This document shows, piece by piece, positions 35,427 to 44,246 of a stretch of 64,000 bases of DNA. Origin of the DNA: an uncultured Alphaproteobacteria bacterium (GTDB taxonomy: Bacteria > Pseudomonadota > Alphaproteobacteria > HIMB59). Positions within the stretch are counted from its first letter, which is position 1; each line of letters begins with the position of its first letter. The position numbers were made by a program, and so were the translations under genes. Below the pieces are notes generated by a model. It made no database searches and was not told the DNA's origin. It worked only from the letters and a program-made list of their open reading frames with translations. Location of the stretch: NCBI GenBank assembly GCA_902521795.1, contig CABYSX010000002.1, forward strand, positions 62,001 through 126,000. The letters are read 5' to 3'.

Positions 35427-36698
35427 TTAAACAGCTTTGGTTTTATTAGTAAATTGATTTTCAAATTTGGATAACTGAGGCATAAATTTAAACCAAGCAT
35501 CTTTTAAAGCATCCACAAATTTTTCAGTGGACTCTGGGTCGTGACATGGAGTTGGGGTTATTCGAATTCTTTCAGTTCCTTTTGGAACAGTAGGATAATT
35601 TATTGGTTGAACGTAAACTTGGTGTTCGTTTAAAAGAAAATCACTAATTTCTTTACACAATTTACTATCTCCAATTAAGACAGGTATTATATGAGAACCT
35701 GAGTCTAAAAAAGGTATTCCTGCGGATCGAAGCTCTTTTTTAACGAAATCAACATTCTCAAAAAATGTAGATCGAATTTCATTACTTTTCTTTACTTGTC
35801 TAATGCTTTCTAAACTTCCAGCAGCAACTGCAGGGCACATAGAAGTTGTAAAAATAAATCCTTTTGAGAAGCTTCTGACAAAATCAATTATGGTCTCAGT
35901 TGAAGCTATATATCCGCCTGCTAGCCCGAAAGCCTTTGCTAAAGTACCATTGATTATATCAATATGTTCGGCTAAGCCTCTTTGATCAGCAACACCTGCT
36001 GCATTGGGACCGTATAAGCCCACTGCATGGACCTCATCCAAATAAATTAGTGCTCCATTATCTTGAGCAACTTGAATGATATCTTCTAGTGGTGCAAAAT
36101 CAGCTTCCATGGAGTAGACAGATTCTAAAACAATAATTTTAGGTCGCATAAAATCAACACCTTTCAAAATTTCTTTAAGGTGTTTTACATCGTTATGTCT
36201 ATATATTGCTTTTTCTTTTTTACTAGTTCGAATACCTTCTATAAGTGAAGCGTGATTGAGTTCATCACTTAAAACTAGACAATTATCAAAAGCTGAGATA
36301 ATTGACTTAAGAGCTGATTCATTGGCACTATAGCCAGAGTTAAATGCTAAAGCTCTCTCCTTTTTATGTAAAAGTGCAATTTCTTTTTCTAACTGTATAT
36401 GAAAATTTGTTGTGCCTGATATATTTCTTGTCCCGCCACTGCCTGCACCCAGCTTTTCTGCAGCAGACTGCATTGCGGAGATAACATTTTTATTTTGACT
36501 CATACCCAAATAATCATTTGAGCACCAAACATCTATTTCTTCTGTTTGGCCATTGCCACTATGTCTTGTAGCTTTAGGAAACTGTCCAGCTTTTCTCTCA
36601 ATATTATTAAATACTCTGTAATGACCTTCGTCTTTAATTTTATCAATTTCAGATTGAAGGGTGCTTAAATAATTAGACTTCCAATTATGGTTTTTCAC
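35427..36698 (-). CDS. hemA: 5-aminolevulinate synthase
   Basis: PLP enzyme that condenses glycine and succinyl-CoA to 5-aminolevulinate, the first step of the C4 (alphaproteobacterial) heme pathway. WCSNDYLGMSQ (about 53-63), GAGSGGTRNISGT (about 85-97), YLDEVHAVGLYG and the PLP-lysine segment GTLAKAFGLAGG (about 250-261) are diagnostic. The C-terminal YVQPINYPTVPKGTERIRITPTP also matches. 423 residues. The remaining heme genes lie 1.9 kb away on the opposite strand. Confidence 0.96.
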   Translation of the reverse strand: MKNHNWKSNYLSTLQSEIDKIKDEGHYRVFNNIERKAGQFPKATRHSGNGQTEEIDVWCSNDYLGMSQNKNVISAMQSAAEKLGAGSGGTRNISGTTNFHIQLEKEIALLHKKERALAFNSGYSANESALKSIISAFDNCLVLSDELNHASLIEGIRTSKKEKAIYRHNDVKHLKEILKGVDFMRPKIIVLESVYSMEADFAPLEDIIQVAQDNGALIYLDEVHAVGLYGPNAAGVADQRGLAEHIDIINGTLAKAFGLAGGYIASTETIIDFVRSFSKGFIFTTSMCPAVAAGSLESIRQVKKSNEIRSTFFENVDFVKKELRSAGIPFLDSGSHIIPVLIGDSKLCKEISDFLLNEHQVYVQPINYPTVPKGTERIRITPTPCHDPESTEKFVDALKDAWFKFMPQLSKFENQFTNKTKAV

Positions 36699-36761
36699 AA
36701 ATATTAATGTATTTTTTACTATTCTAAAAGATACTGCAATAAAGACGCATAAAGCTTATAT

Positions 36762-37781
36762 TTAGGGGCTTTTTGTCCTATTTATCTTAGGAATTACCTC
36801 TTTGCCAATAAGTTCAATGGATTTAATTAAATTTTCATGAGTAATATCAGCAATATCCATTTGAAATTGGAATCTATCAATTCCTCCAAGAGCTTCGCTA
36901 TGTCTAATAATTTTTTTCGCTACTTGATCAGGATCTCCTAAGACTATTGCACCTAATGGACCTATCTGATTATCAAATTGATCTCTAGTGACAGGGCCCC
37001 AGCCTCTTTCTTTTCCAATTTTTGTAAACATTTTATAGTAACCCTCATAATACAAATTAATTGCCTCATCCATACTATTTGCAACATAGCCTAATGAATG
37101 AAGTCCCACAGAAAGTTTTTCAGGAGGATGTCCAGCTTCTTTACCAGCTTGCCTATAAATATCTACCAAAGGTTTGAAACGGTGGGTATTACCCCCGATA
37201 ATTGCAATCATTAAAGGCAAGCCCATTGATCCGGCTCTTGCAAAAGATTGAGGGGTCCCACCAACACCTAACCAGATTGGTACTGGATTTTGAATAGGTC
37301 TTGGGTAAACAGGTAAATTATTTATTGGGGGTCTAAATTTACCAGACCAACTAACAAATTCGTTTTCTCTTATATTCAGAAGCAAATTAAGTTTTTCAAT
37401 AAATAAATCGTCATAATCTTTAAAATCTAAACCAAATAGAGGAAATGCTTCAGAAAATGACCCTCTACCTGCAACCATTTCTGCTCTACCACCAGATATT
37501 AAGTCAAGAGTAGATAAATTTTGAAATACACGAACAGGATCTGCTGCACTTAGTACAGTTACTGCGCTTATCAACTTTATTTTTTTTGTTTTTGCAGCAG
37601 CTGCAGATAAAATCATGAATGGAGCAGAGTCTAAAAATTCTTTTCGGTGGTGCTCGCCTATTCCAAATGAATTTAAACCAACCTCATCAGCAAAAATAAT
37701 TCTATCAATGACATTATTTATCGCTTTGACACTATCTGATCCTTCTCTTTTATCAGCAAAACTGTCTATACCTATTTCCAA
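36762..37781 (-). CDS. LLM-class (luciferase-like) flavin-dependent oxidoreductase
   Basis: Member of the bacterial-luciferase-like TIM-barrel family that uses FMN or F420. Visible marks are FADEVGLNSFGIGEHHRKEF (split, about 31-50), GRAEMVAGRGSFSEAFPLFG (split) and PIWLGVGGTPQSFARA (about 167-182). 339 residues, typical. It precedes hemA by 63 bases on the same strand and follows the SDR gene by nine. The substrate is unknown; alkane- or sulfonate-type monooxygenase activity cannot be claimed from the sequence. Confidence 0.82.
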   Translation of the reverse strand: MEIGIDSFADKREGSDSVKAINNVIDRIIFADEVGLNSFGIGEHHRKEFLDSAPFMILSAAAAKTKKIKLISAVTVLSAADPVRVFQNLSTLDLISGGRAEMVAGRGSFSEAFPLFGLDFKDYDDLFIEKLNLLLNIRENEFVSWSGKFRPPINNLPVYPRPIQNPVPIWLGVGGTPQSFARAGSMGLPLMIAIIGGNTHRFKPLVDIYRQAGKEAGHPPEKLSVGLHSLGYVANSMDEAINLYYEGYYKMFTKIGKERGWGPVTRDQFDNQIGPLGAIVLGDPDQVAKKIIRHSEALGGIDRFQFQMDIADITHENLIKSIELIGKEVIPKINRTKSP

Positions 37782-37790
37782 AGTATTCTT

Positions 37791-38468
37791 CTAAAATTTT
37801 TCAGTATTAGTTCTAATTTCAATTTCCCAAGACCAGGCTTTTTTATCTTGTTGGTAAAAGTTAAAGTATTGTTTTGCAATTTCATCAGGGTGTATCATTT
37901 GATAATTTCCAATTGGTTCTCTGCCAATTCCTCCATCAATCACAAAATGACCAATATGTATATTATGTGGGTGTAATTCCCTAGCCAATGATTGAGCTAA
38001 GCCTCTTAATCCAAACTTGCCAATTGCAAAAGATGCAGATTTAGCAAATCCTTTAATGCTTGCAGACGAGCCTGTAAAAAAAATATTTCCTTGTCCTGAT
38101 TTAATCATTCTTTTTGCTGATTCATGCGCTACTAAGAATGCCCCGTAGCTATTTACTTTTATTGATTGAAGCATCTCTTCTGGGTCATATTCTACAAAAG
38201 GTTTAACTATTCTAAGAGATGGATTGTATATAACGATTTCTGGGGTACCAATAGTTGAGTCAGTTTGTGAGAATAAATCATGAACACTTTTATTTTCAGT
38301 TGAGTCACACTTAAAAACCAAAGCATCAGTCTCTTGTTTTAAAGAGCTAAGTTTTTCAATATTTCTTGCAGCTAGAGCAATTTTCATACCTTTTGAATGA
38401 AAGATTCTAGCTAATGAGGCACTTAGACCTGATCCTGCACCAACAATTAAAACTGATTTCTGGCTCAT
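37791..38468 (-). CDS. Short-chain dehydrogenase/reductase
   Basis: NAD(P)-dependent Rossmann oxidoreductase. VLIVGAGSGLSASLARIF (about 6-23) is a variant cofactor loop. IYNPSLR replaces the usual NNAG stretch, and the catalytic Ser lies in FFTGSSASIKGF (about 131). The usual catalytic YxxxK is not intact: FAIGKFGLRG (about 148) has Phe where Tyr is expected, so activity may be altered. 225 residues. It overlaps no neighbour and is divergent from the heme operon. Substrate unknown. Confidence 0.8.
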   Translation of the reverse strand: MSQKSVLIVGAGSGLSASLARIFHSKGMKIALAARNIEKLSSLKQETDALVFKCDSTENKSVHDLFSQTDSTIGTPEIVIYNPSLRIVKPFVEYDPEEMLQSIKVNSYGAFLVAHESAKRMIKSGQGNIFFTGSSASIKGFAKSASFAIGKFGLRGLAQSLARELHPHNIHIGHFVIDGGIGREPIGNYQMIHPDEIAKQYFNFYQQDKKAWSWEIEIRTNTEKF

Positions 38469-38514
38469 CTTTTGAATAATGACTAGCTATAACATATTTT
38501 TACTTAAGTACATA

Positions 38515-38544
38515 TTGACCATTAAGTCTCGCTTAAATTGTATT
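38515..38544 (+). promoter_or_regulatory. Candidate promoter of the heme operon
   Basis: TTGACC and TGTATT are spaced by 18 bases in the 116-base gap between the divergent SDR gene and hemC. It is the best sigma-70-like pair in the gap and points at hemC. The -10 match is modest. Confidence 0.35.
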
Positions 38545-38584
38545 AAGGTTGATTATTTGTTATTTCTTAATGTCATCATATGAT

Positions 38585-40063
38585 ATGAAAAAAATAGTTC
38601 TATTATCAAGAAAAAGTTTTCTAGCTAAAATTCAAACACATATAGCAAAAATAGAAATTAATAAGATTAAAAAAAAATTAATCGATATTCATTACTCATC
38701 TAGTGTAGGTGATAAGGATCTTTCAGCAAAGGCTTGGGAGCAGCATGGTTTTGGAATATTTACAAATTCTCTCTCAAGGAAATTAGTTTTAAAAGAGGCA
38801 GATATTGTAGTTCATTCATACAAAGACCTGCCTGTTAAAAATCTCAATAAAACTTCTTTTGTTTGTCTTAAAAGAGATGATCCAAGAGATATTATTCTAA
38901 TAAAAAGATCATCATTAAATAAAAAAAAATTAATAATAGGAACTTCCTCACCAAGAAGAAAATATTATTTAAAAAAATTAAAGGAATTCCTTCCATATCA
39001 GGAATTAAAATCAATTCAAATAAGAGGTAATGTTCCTTCAAGATTAGAAAAAGTTTTAAATTCCTCTAAGGAGGATGGATTATTTATAGCGAAAGCTGCT
39101 ACAGACAGAATTTTGAAATACGGCCAAAAAATTGACAAGAAAGAATATAAAAATTTTAGATTAAATTTTGAAAAGTTTGAAAAGGTTATTTTACCAATTT
39201 CTGAATTTCCAAGCGCCGCGGCTCAGGGATGTATTGCTTTAGAATTCAGGAATGATGATGAAAAAATTAAAAAAATTTTAGAAAAAATAAATCATATGCC
39301 CACTTCTGAAGATTGTTACAAGGAGAGAAAATATTTATATAAGTGGGGAGGGGGTTGTAATCTAGATATAGGAGTAACAATTGAAAATGTTTTAAATGAA
39401 AAAATTCTATTTGCTCGAGGTAAGGACACTCAAATAAAAAAATATTTTTATGAAAAAAAATATCTCAATAGTAAGCGTGTAAGAAAAGTGAAAAACATAT
39501 TTCCTTCAAATATCTCTAAATATCAGATGTTCAGGAGAGATTTGCATAAATTTAGCAAAACTCTTAAGAATAAAAACATTCTAGCAACTAGAGCAGACTT
39601 TAAAGAATTTGGGACTTTAAAAACTGTATCAAATCTTATTACTTCTGGTGTCACTTCTTGGAAAAAAATTAATAAAAAAGGTATTCTTGTAAATTCATCT
39701 CTGGATGGTTTTGGAGAAAATTACCGTGAAGTTGAAAACGTTTACAAAGGCAATCAGAACTGTACTTACAAACTCACATACAAGGAAAATAATTTAAAAA
39801 GTAAATTTCCTATAATATCTCATTACAGTCTAACCCCTCTTATTAATGACTCTACGATTGATAATTTATTTATTGCTGAGAGCTTTTATTGGATGAGCTT
39901 TTCTGCTTTCAAGATGGCTATACAGCTCAGGCCAGAAATAATGAATAAACGTAATGCATGCGGTCCTGGACAAACTTATATTCAAATTTCTAAATTTATT
40001 CCTAAAAATCAATTAAACATATATCTTACATATGAAGATTTTAAAAAATTTGAACTCAAATGA
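38585..40063 (+). CDS. hemC: Hydroxymethylbilane synthase with C-terminal extension (putative HemC-HemD fusion)
   Basis: Polymerises four porphobilinogens into hydroxymethylbilane. The start is set at MKKIVLLSRKS, which aligns with the family start; the track's TTG at 38549 and an ATG at 38570 add unconserved residues. VVHSYKDLP holds the catalytic Asp (about residue 81), GTSSPRR the substrate arginines, and GGGCNLDIG the cofactor-binding Cys (about 258). HemC normally ends near residue 310, but this protein has about 180 more residues containing SGVTSWKKINKKGILVNSS, ESFYWMSFSAF and ACGPGQTY. The extension resembles the HemD-like tail of bifunctional HemC proteins described in Leptospira. No separate hemD is visible, so it may carry uroporphyrinogen-III synthase activity (inference). 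Confidence 0.85.
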   Translation: MKKIVLLSRKSFLAKIQTHIAKIEINKIKKKLIDIHYSSSVGDKDLSAKAWEQHGFGIFTNSLSRKLVLKEADIVVHSYKDLPVKNLNKTSFVCLKRDDPRDIILIKRSSLNKKKLIIGTSSPRRKYYLKKLKEFLPYQELKSIQIRGNVPSRLEKVLNSSKEDGLFIAKAATDRILKYGQKIDKKEYKNFRLNFEKFEKVILPISEFPSAAAQGCIALEFRNDDEKIKKILEKINHMPTSEDCYKERKYLYKWGGGCNLDIGVTIENVLNEKILFARGKDTQIKKYFYEKKYLNSKRVRKVKNIFPSNISKYQMFRRDLHKFSKTLKNKNILATRADFKEFGTLKTVSNLITSGVTSWKKINKKGILVNSSLDGFGENYREVENVYKGNQNCTYKLTYKENNLKSKFPIISHYSLTPLINDSTIDNLFIAESFYWMSFSAFKMAIQLRPEIMNKRNACGPGQTYIQISKFIPKNQLNIYLTYEDFKKFELK

Positions 40064-40983
40064 TTAAAAATTATTTCCCTATAGATCGATCAAATTCGAT
40101 TAAAAAGAAAATGTTGATACAGCCTTTTTTTGTAGACCAAAAAGTTAATGACTCAAAAAAAATTAAAGGATTAGGTGATAATAGAAGTTGGTCATCTTCT
40201 GCTGTCATTAAGGCAATTGAGAAAGATCTTAAAAGGGGTATAAATAACATTCTTTTGTTTATTGTTCCTCTTCAAAAACAAAAAAATCCTGAAGATTTTA
40301 GCTTTCACTACGAGGTCATTAGAAAAATTAAAAAATATTTTGGCAAAGATATAGTATTGCTCATTGATACGTGCCTGTGTTCAATTACACATGATGGACA
40401 TTGTGGAATTACTCATCAAAAATCTATCGATCTTATTAAAACTCATTACTCCTTAGGATTAGCGGCAAATACATATCTTGAGGCAGGTGCTGATATAATA
40501 GCTCCAAGTGATATGATGAAAAATACAACAAAATACTTGAGAAAGATCTTTGCACAAAATGGATTTTCTAATTCGCAGATTATGAGCTACTCAACAAAAT
40601 TTAAAAGCCATTTTTATGGTCCGTTTAGAGATGTAGCAAAATCATCTCCTAAAGGTTTTGATCGATCATCATACCAGTTGCCGGTTGCAGACAAAAAAAA
40701 AGCAATCAATAGTTCTATTAATAATGCTGCACAAGGAGCAAATTATTTAATGGTTAAACCTGGAATGACATCAATTGATTTAATTAGAGATATAAAAAAA
40801 GAAACACTACTTCCTACCGGGGCGTTCCAAGTAAGTGGTGAATTTGCTAGTTTGCAGATGCTTAGTAAAGCTAATTTTGGCAACTATATTGATTTACTAA
40901 GAGAGTCTTTGGTGGTCTTCAAAAGAGCAAAGTCAGATTTTATTATTACTTATGGAGCAAGAGATATTGCAAAATACTTATAA
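40060..40983 (+). CDS. hemB: Porphobilinogen synthase (zinc-type)
   Basis: Condenses two 5-aminolevulinates into porphobilinogen. LLIDTCLCSITHDGHCGI (about 106-123) has the three cysteines of the zinc-dependent type; many alphaproteobacteria instead carry the Asp-rich Mg type. The two Schiff-base lysines lie in YSTKFKSHFYGPFRD (about 183) and NYLMVKPGM (about 233). QVSGEFASLQML is the C-terminal mark. 307 residues, slightly short. It overlaps hemC as ATGA and hemE by about 30 bases. Confidence 0.95.
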   Translation: MIKNYFPIDRSNSIKKKMLIQPFFVDQKVNDSKKIKGLGDNRSWSSSAVIKAIEKDLKRGINNILLFIVPLQKQKNPEDFSFHYEVIRKIKKYFGKDIVLLIDTCLCSITHDGHCGITHQKSIDLIKTHYSLGLAANTYLEAGADIIAPSDMMKNTTKYLRKIFAQNGFSNSQIMSYSTKFKSHFYGPFRDVAKSSPKGFDRSSYQLPVADKKKAINSSINNAAQGANYLMVKPGMTSIDLIRDIKKETLLPTGAFQVSGEFASLQMLSKANFGNYIDLLRESLVVFKRAKSDFIITYGARDIAKYL

Positions 40984-41977
40984 CAAAAAATTTCACAATG
41001 CTTTAAATAAAGAAGAGCAAAAAGTACCCCCTATTTGGCTGATGAGACAAGCTGGTCGATACCATAAGCATTATAGAACTTTAAAAGAAAAATATTCTTT
41101 TGAGCAATTATGCAAAGAGCCTGAGCTAGCTTGTGAAGTGACTCTAGGACCTATAGCTGAGTTTGACTTTGATGCTGCAATACTATTCAGCGATATACTT
41201 TTTCCTTTAGATTATTTAGGGATGGGCTTGAAATTTAAACCTGGCCCTATTTTTGAAAGAAATTTAAATTCTAAAATGATATCAGAGTTTAATATTGATG
41301 AATTTGAGAGTTTTATGGAATTTCAAAGCAAATCACTCAATCTTATTAGAAATGAATTGCCAAATGATAAGTCCTTAATTGGTTTTACTGGGGGGCCTTT
41401 TACTTTATATCATTTTGCAATCAGAAATAATCCTGTATCAGAAAAATTATTTCAACAAACTCTACCAATCTTAGAAGAGTTAATAAATAAGAATATCCAA
41501 ATTCAGTTTCAAAGTGACATAGATCTATTAATGATTTTTGATACAGAAGCTAATAATCTTAATGACGAAGAATTTGATAAGTTAGTAATTCCGTTTATAA
41601 AAAAGATTGTAGATAGTTATCCCAATAAAATTGGTTATTTCACAAAAGGAATTTCTCAAAGTAAATTAAATAAATTGCAAAGATTAGAAAATTTAAAACT
41701 AACAGTACTTGGATCTAATTTGGAAATATTTAGTGAATTACCAAAAACACATTTATCTTTACAAGGAAATTTTTCTAACAATTTACTGGCTATGGAAGAT
41801 TCAAAAGCTTTTTCTAATATCATCGATGAATATTTAGAAAAGTGTATGCAAATTGATGTGTCTCACAGATCAGGTTGGATAGCTAGCCTAGATCATGGTG
41901 TAAAAAAAACTACACCTGAGGCTAATGTTCACCTATTTATAGAAAAGATAAGAACTAAGTTATCACAAAAATCGTAA
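40952..41977 (+). CDS. hemE: Uroporphyrinogen decarboxylase
   Basis: Decarboxylates the four acetate side chains of uroporphyrinogen III. VPPIWLMRQAGRYHKHYR (about 24-41) is the family signature with the substrate Arg pair. FSDILFPLDYLGMGLKF (about 78) has the catalytic Asp region, FTGGPFTLYHF follows, and GWIASLDHGV lies near the end. 341 residues. The ATG at 40952 overlaps hemB by 32 bases. An in-frame TTG at 40967 has a GGAG nine bases upstream and may be the true start, since residues before it are not conserved. Confidence 0.94.
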   Translation: MEQEILQNTYNKKFHNALNKEEQKVPPIWLMRQAGRYHKHYRTLKEKYSFEQLCKEPELACEVTLGPIAEFDFDAAILFSDILFPLDYLGMGLKFKPGPIFERNLNSKMISEFNIDEFESFMEFQSKSLNLIRNELPNDKSLIGFTGGPFTLYHFAIRNNPVSEKLFQQTLPILEELINKNIQIQFQSDIDLLMIFDTEANNLNDEEFDKLVIPFIKKIVDSYPNKIGYFTKGISQSKLNKLQRLENLKLTVLGSNLEIFSELPKTHLSLQGNFSNNLLAMEDSKAFSNIIDEYLEKCMQIDVSHRSGWIASLDHGVKKTTPEANVHLFIEKIRTKLSQKS

Positions 41978-41986
41978 TGTTTTTCA

Positions 41987-43009
41987 ATGGCTTCTTTTAA
42001 AGGTAATAAACTCTATGTTCATGGATCTGGTTTGAAGACAGGTATTCTGATTACAAATTTGGGAACACCAGATGAACCAACTAAATCCTCTTTAAAAACT
42101 TACCTTAAACAATTTCTTTCAGATCAACGTGTTATAGAAACACCAAAAGCTATTTGGTGGCCTATACTTAACGGTATTGTTTTAAATACTCGACCTGCAA
42201 AGTCTGCAAAAAATTATAAATCTGTTTGGACTGAAAATGGCTCTCCTCTTCTTTATCACACTAAGTCACAGTTAAATAAAATTAAAAATGTAATTAGTAA
42301 GAAATATGAAAATATAGTATTTGATATTGGAATGCGCTACGGTAATCCAAGTATTTCCAAAGGTTTAAATAACTTACGTAATCAAAATTGTGATCGTATA
42401 ATTGTTCTACCTTTATATCCTCAATATTGTGCAGCTACAACAGGATCAACATTTGATGCAGTTGCAGAGGAATTACAAAATTGGCGTTGGGTACCTTCTC
42501 TTCGTTTTATCGGAGGCTATTACGAACATGAACTTTACATTAAAGCACTTAAAAATAGTATTGAAGAGTTCTGGACTAAAAATGATAAACCCAAAAAAAT
42601 CTTATTTAGCTATCATGGTGTACCAAAAAAATATTTAGATAAAGGTGACCCGTATCATTGTTTTTGCAGAAAAACCACTAGATTAGTAGCTGAGGCTATG
42701 GGTTTACGAGAAGAAAATTATATGACAACATTCCAATCTAGATTTGGACCAGCAGAGTGGCTTCAACCATATACAGATAAAACAATTGAGAGCTTGGCAA
42801 AAAATGGCACAGACCATATTCATGTTATTAGTCCTGCTTTTTCCTCAGACTGTCTCGAAACTATAGAAGAGCTTAATGAAGAAAATAGAGAAATATTTAT
42901 GGAAAATGGTGGAAAGGAATTTGGATATATTCCTTGTCTAAATGATCGAGAAGATCATATACTCCTACTCACTTCGTTGTTAGAAAACGAATTACATGGG
43001 TGGGTATGA
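41987..43009 (+). CDS. hemH: Ferrochelatase
   Basis: Inserts ferrous iron into protoporphyrin IX to give heme. GILITNLGTPDEPT (about 19-32) is the family start. LPLYPQYCAATTGS (about 142-155) and LFSYHGVPKKYLDKGDPYHCFC (split, about 205-226) contain the metal-site His. FQSRFGPAEWLQPYT and HVISPAFSSDCLETIEEL with the conserved Glu complete it. 340 residues. It is coupled to hemF through ATGA. Confidence 0.96.
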   Translation: MASFKGNKLYVHGSGLKTGILITNLGTPDEPTKSSLKTYLKQFLSDQRVIETPKAIWWPILNGIVLNTRPAKSAKNYKSVWTENGSPLLYHTKSQLNKIKNVISKKYENIVFDIGMRYGNPSISKGLNNLRNQNCDRIIVLPLYPQYCAATTGSTFDAVAEELQNWRWVPSLRFIGGYYEHELYIKALKNSIEEFWTKNDKPKKILFSYHGVPKKYLDKGDPYHCFCRKTTRLVAEAMGLREENYMTTFQSRFGPAEWLQPYTDKTIESLAKNGTDHIHVISPAFSSDCLETIEELNEENREIFMENGGKEFGYIPCLNDREDHILLLTSLLENELHGWV

Positions 43010-43821
43010 GTGATCAAATAAAAAATCAACAAATTAATGCAGAAAAGTGGTTTCGAGAGCTTCGAAATCAGATGGTTGGGTCAATACAAAAACTTGATGG
43101 GTCTGAATTTGAGGAAAAAGAATGGCAGCGACATGGCGGAGGTGGAGGATTGATGTCATTACTAAAAGGAGAAATATTTGAAAAAGTAGGTGTAAATATA
43201 TCAACAGTACATGGTGAATTTAGTGAGGAATTTAGGGGATCAATGCCGGGAACAGAAGGAGATCCAAGTTTTTGGGCTAGTGGGATCTCAGTGGTTGCTC
43301 ACATGAAGAACCCTAAAATTGCTGCAGCTCATTTTAATACTAGGTATATTACAACAAAAGGAAAACAATGGTTTGGTGGTGGTTGTGATTTAACTCCAGC
43401 GATTCCAGAAAAAATTGAAACCGATAATTTTCATCAAGGTCTTCAAAGAACATGCGCTCAACATAATCCAAATTACTATGAAAAATTCAAAAAACATTGT
43501 GATGAGTACTTTTATTTAAAACATAGAAGTGAAAGTCGAGGAATTGGAGGAATTTTTTTCGATTATATCAATACAGATTTTGAGAAGGATTTATCATTTA
43601 TAAAAGATGTTGGTCAGTTTTTTATAAATTTTGTCATTGAAAACTCTAGTAGAAAGAAGGATTTAGAATTTAATCAAATTGACTTAGATGCTCTCTCAAA
43701 AAAAAGGTCTCGCTACGTTGAATTTAATTTACTTTATGATAGAGGTACCTTATTTGGGCTAAAAACAGGTGGTAATATTGATGCTATATTAATGTCCATG
43801 CCCCCCGAAGCTAAATGGTAA
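43006..43821 (+). CDS. hemF: Oxygen-dependent coproporphyrinogen III oxidase
   Basis: Converts coproporphyrinogen III to protoporphyrinogen IX with molecular oxygen. The start is placed at the ATG overlapping the hemH stop (ATGA), two codons into the track ORF. HGGGGGLMSLLKG (about 46-58), FRGSMPGTEGDPSFWASGIS (about 80), WFGGGCDLTP and SRGIGGIFFDYIN (about 176-188) are family landmarks. About 271 residues, with the C-terminus EAKW at the usual point. No oxygen-independent hemN is seen here, which fits an aerobic lifestyle. Confidence 0.96.
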   Translation: MSDQIKNQQINAEKWFRELRNQMVGSIQKLDGSEFEEKEWQRHGGGGGLMSLLKGEIFEKVGVNISTVHGEFSEEFRGSMPGTEGDPSFWASGISVVAHMKNPKIAAAHFNTRYITTKGKQWFGGGCDLTPAIPEKIETDNFHQGLQRTCAQHNPNYYEKFKKHCDEYFYLKHRSESRGIGGIFFDYINTDFEKDLSFIKDVGQFFINFVIENSSRKKDLEFNQIDLDALSKKRSRYVEFNLLYDRGTLFGLKTGGNIDAILMSMPPEAKW

Positions 43822-43825
43822 TAAA

Positions 43826-44242
43826 ATGTATGAGTTATTAAAAATCTTACACATAATATCTTTTGTTTCATGGTTTGCAGGTTTATTTTATTTACCAAGA
43901 CTTTTTGTTTATCATGTAGAGAATATTACTAATTCTGAAATGAGTAGTGTGTTTCAAAAAATGGAATATAAATTGCTCAAAATTATAATGAACCCAGCGA
44001 TGATATTAACTTGGGTGTTTGGCTTAGCTTTAATTCACTACGTAGGTTTTGAGTTATGGCTTTTCTTAAAAATTATTTTAGTTGTTTTACTCTCTGCCTT
44101 TCATATGTATTTGGGAAAAATAAGAAAGAGCTTAGAGAGTAATTATCGTGAATATACCTCAAAATATCTCAGAATTATTAATGAAGTACCTACAGTTCTT
44201 TTAATTTTAATTGTTATACTAGTAGTTGTAAGACCTTTTTAA
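43826..44242 (+). CDS. hemJ: Protoporphyrinogen IX oxidase HemJ (UPF0093)
   Basis: Four-helix membrane protein that oxidises protoporphyrinogen IX, the step between HemF and HemH, in bacteria without HemG or HemY. LKILHIISFVSWFAGLFYLPRLFVYH (split, about 5-29) contains the conserved His and Arg. MEYKLLKIIMNPAM and the FLKIILVVLLSAFHMYLG helix with the second conserved His and Lys follow. 138 residues, typical. It directly follows hemF, supporting the function. Confidence 0.92.
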   Translation: MYELLKILHIISFVSWFAGLFYLPRLFVYHVENITNSEMSSVFQKMEYKLLKIIMNPAMILTWVFGLALIHYVGFELWLFLKIILVVLLSAFHMYLGKIRKSLESNYREYTSKYLRIINEVPTVLLILIVILVVVRPF

Positions 44243-44246
44243 ATAT

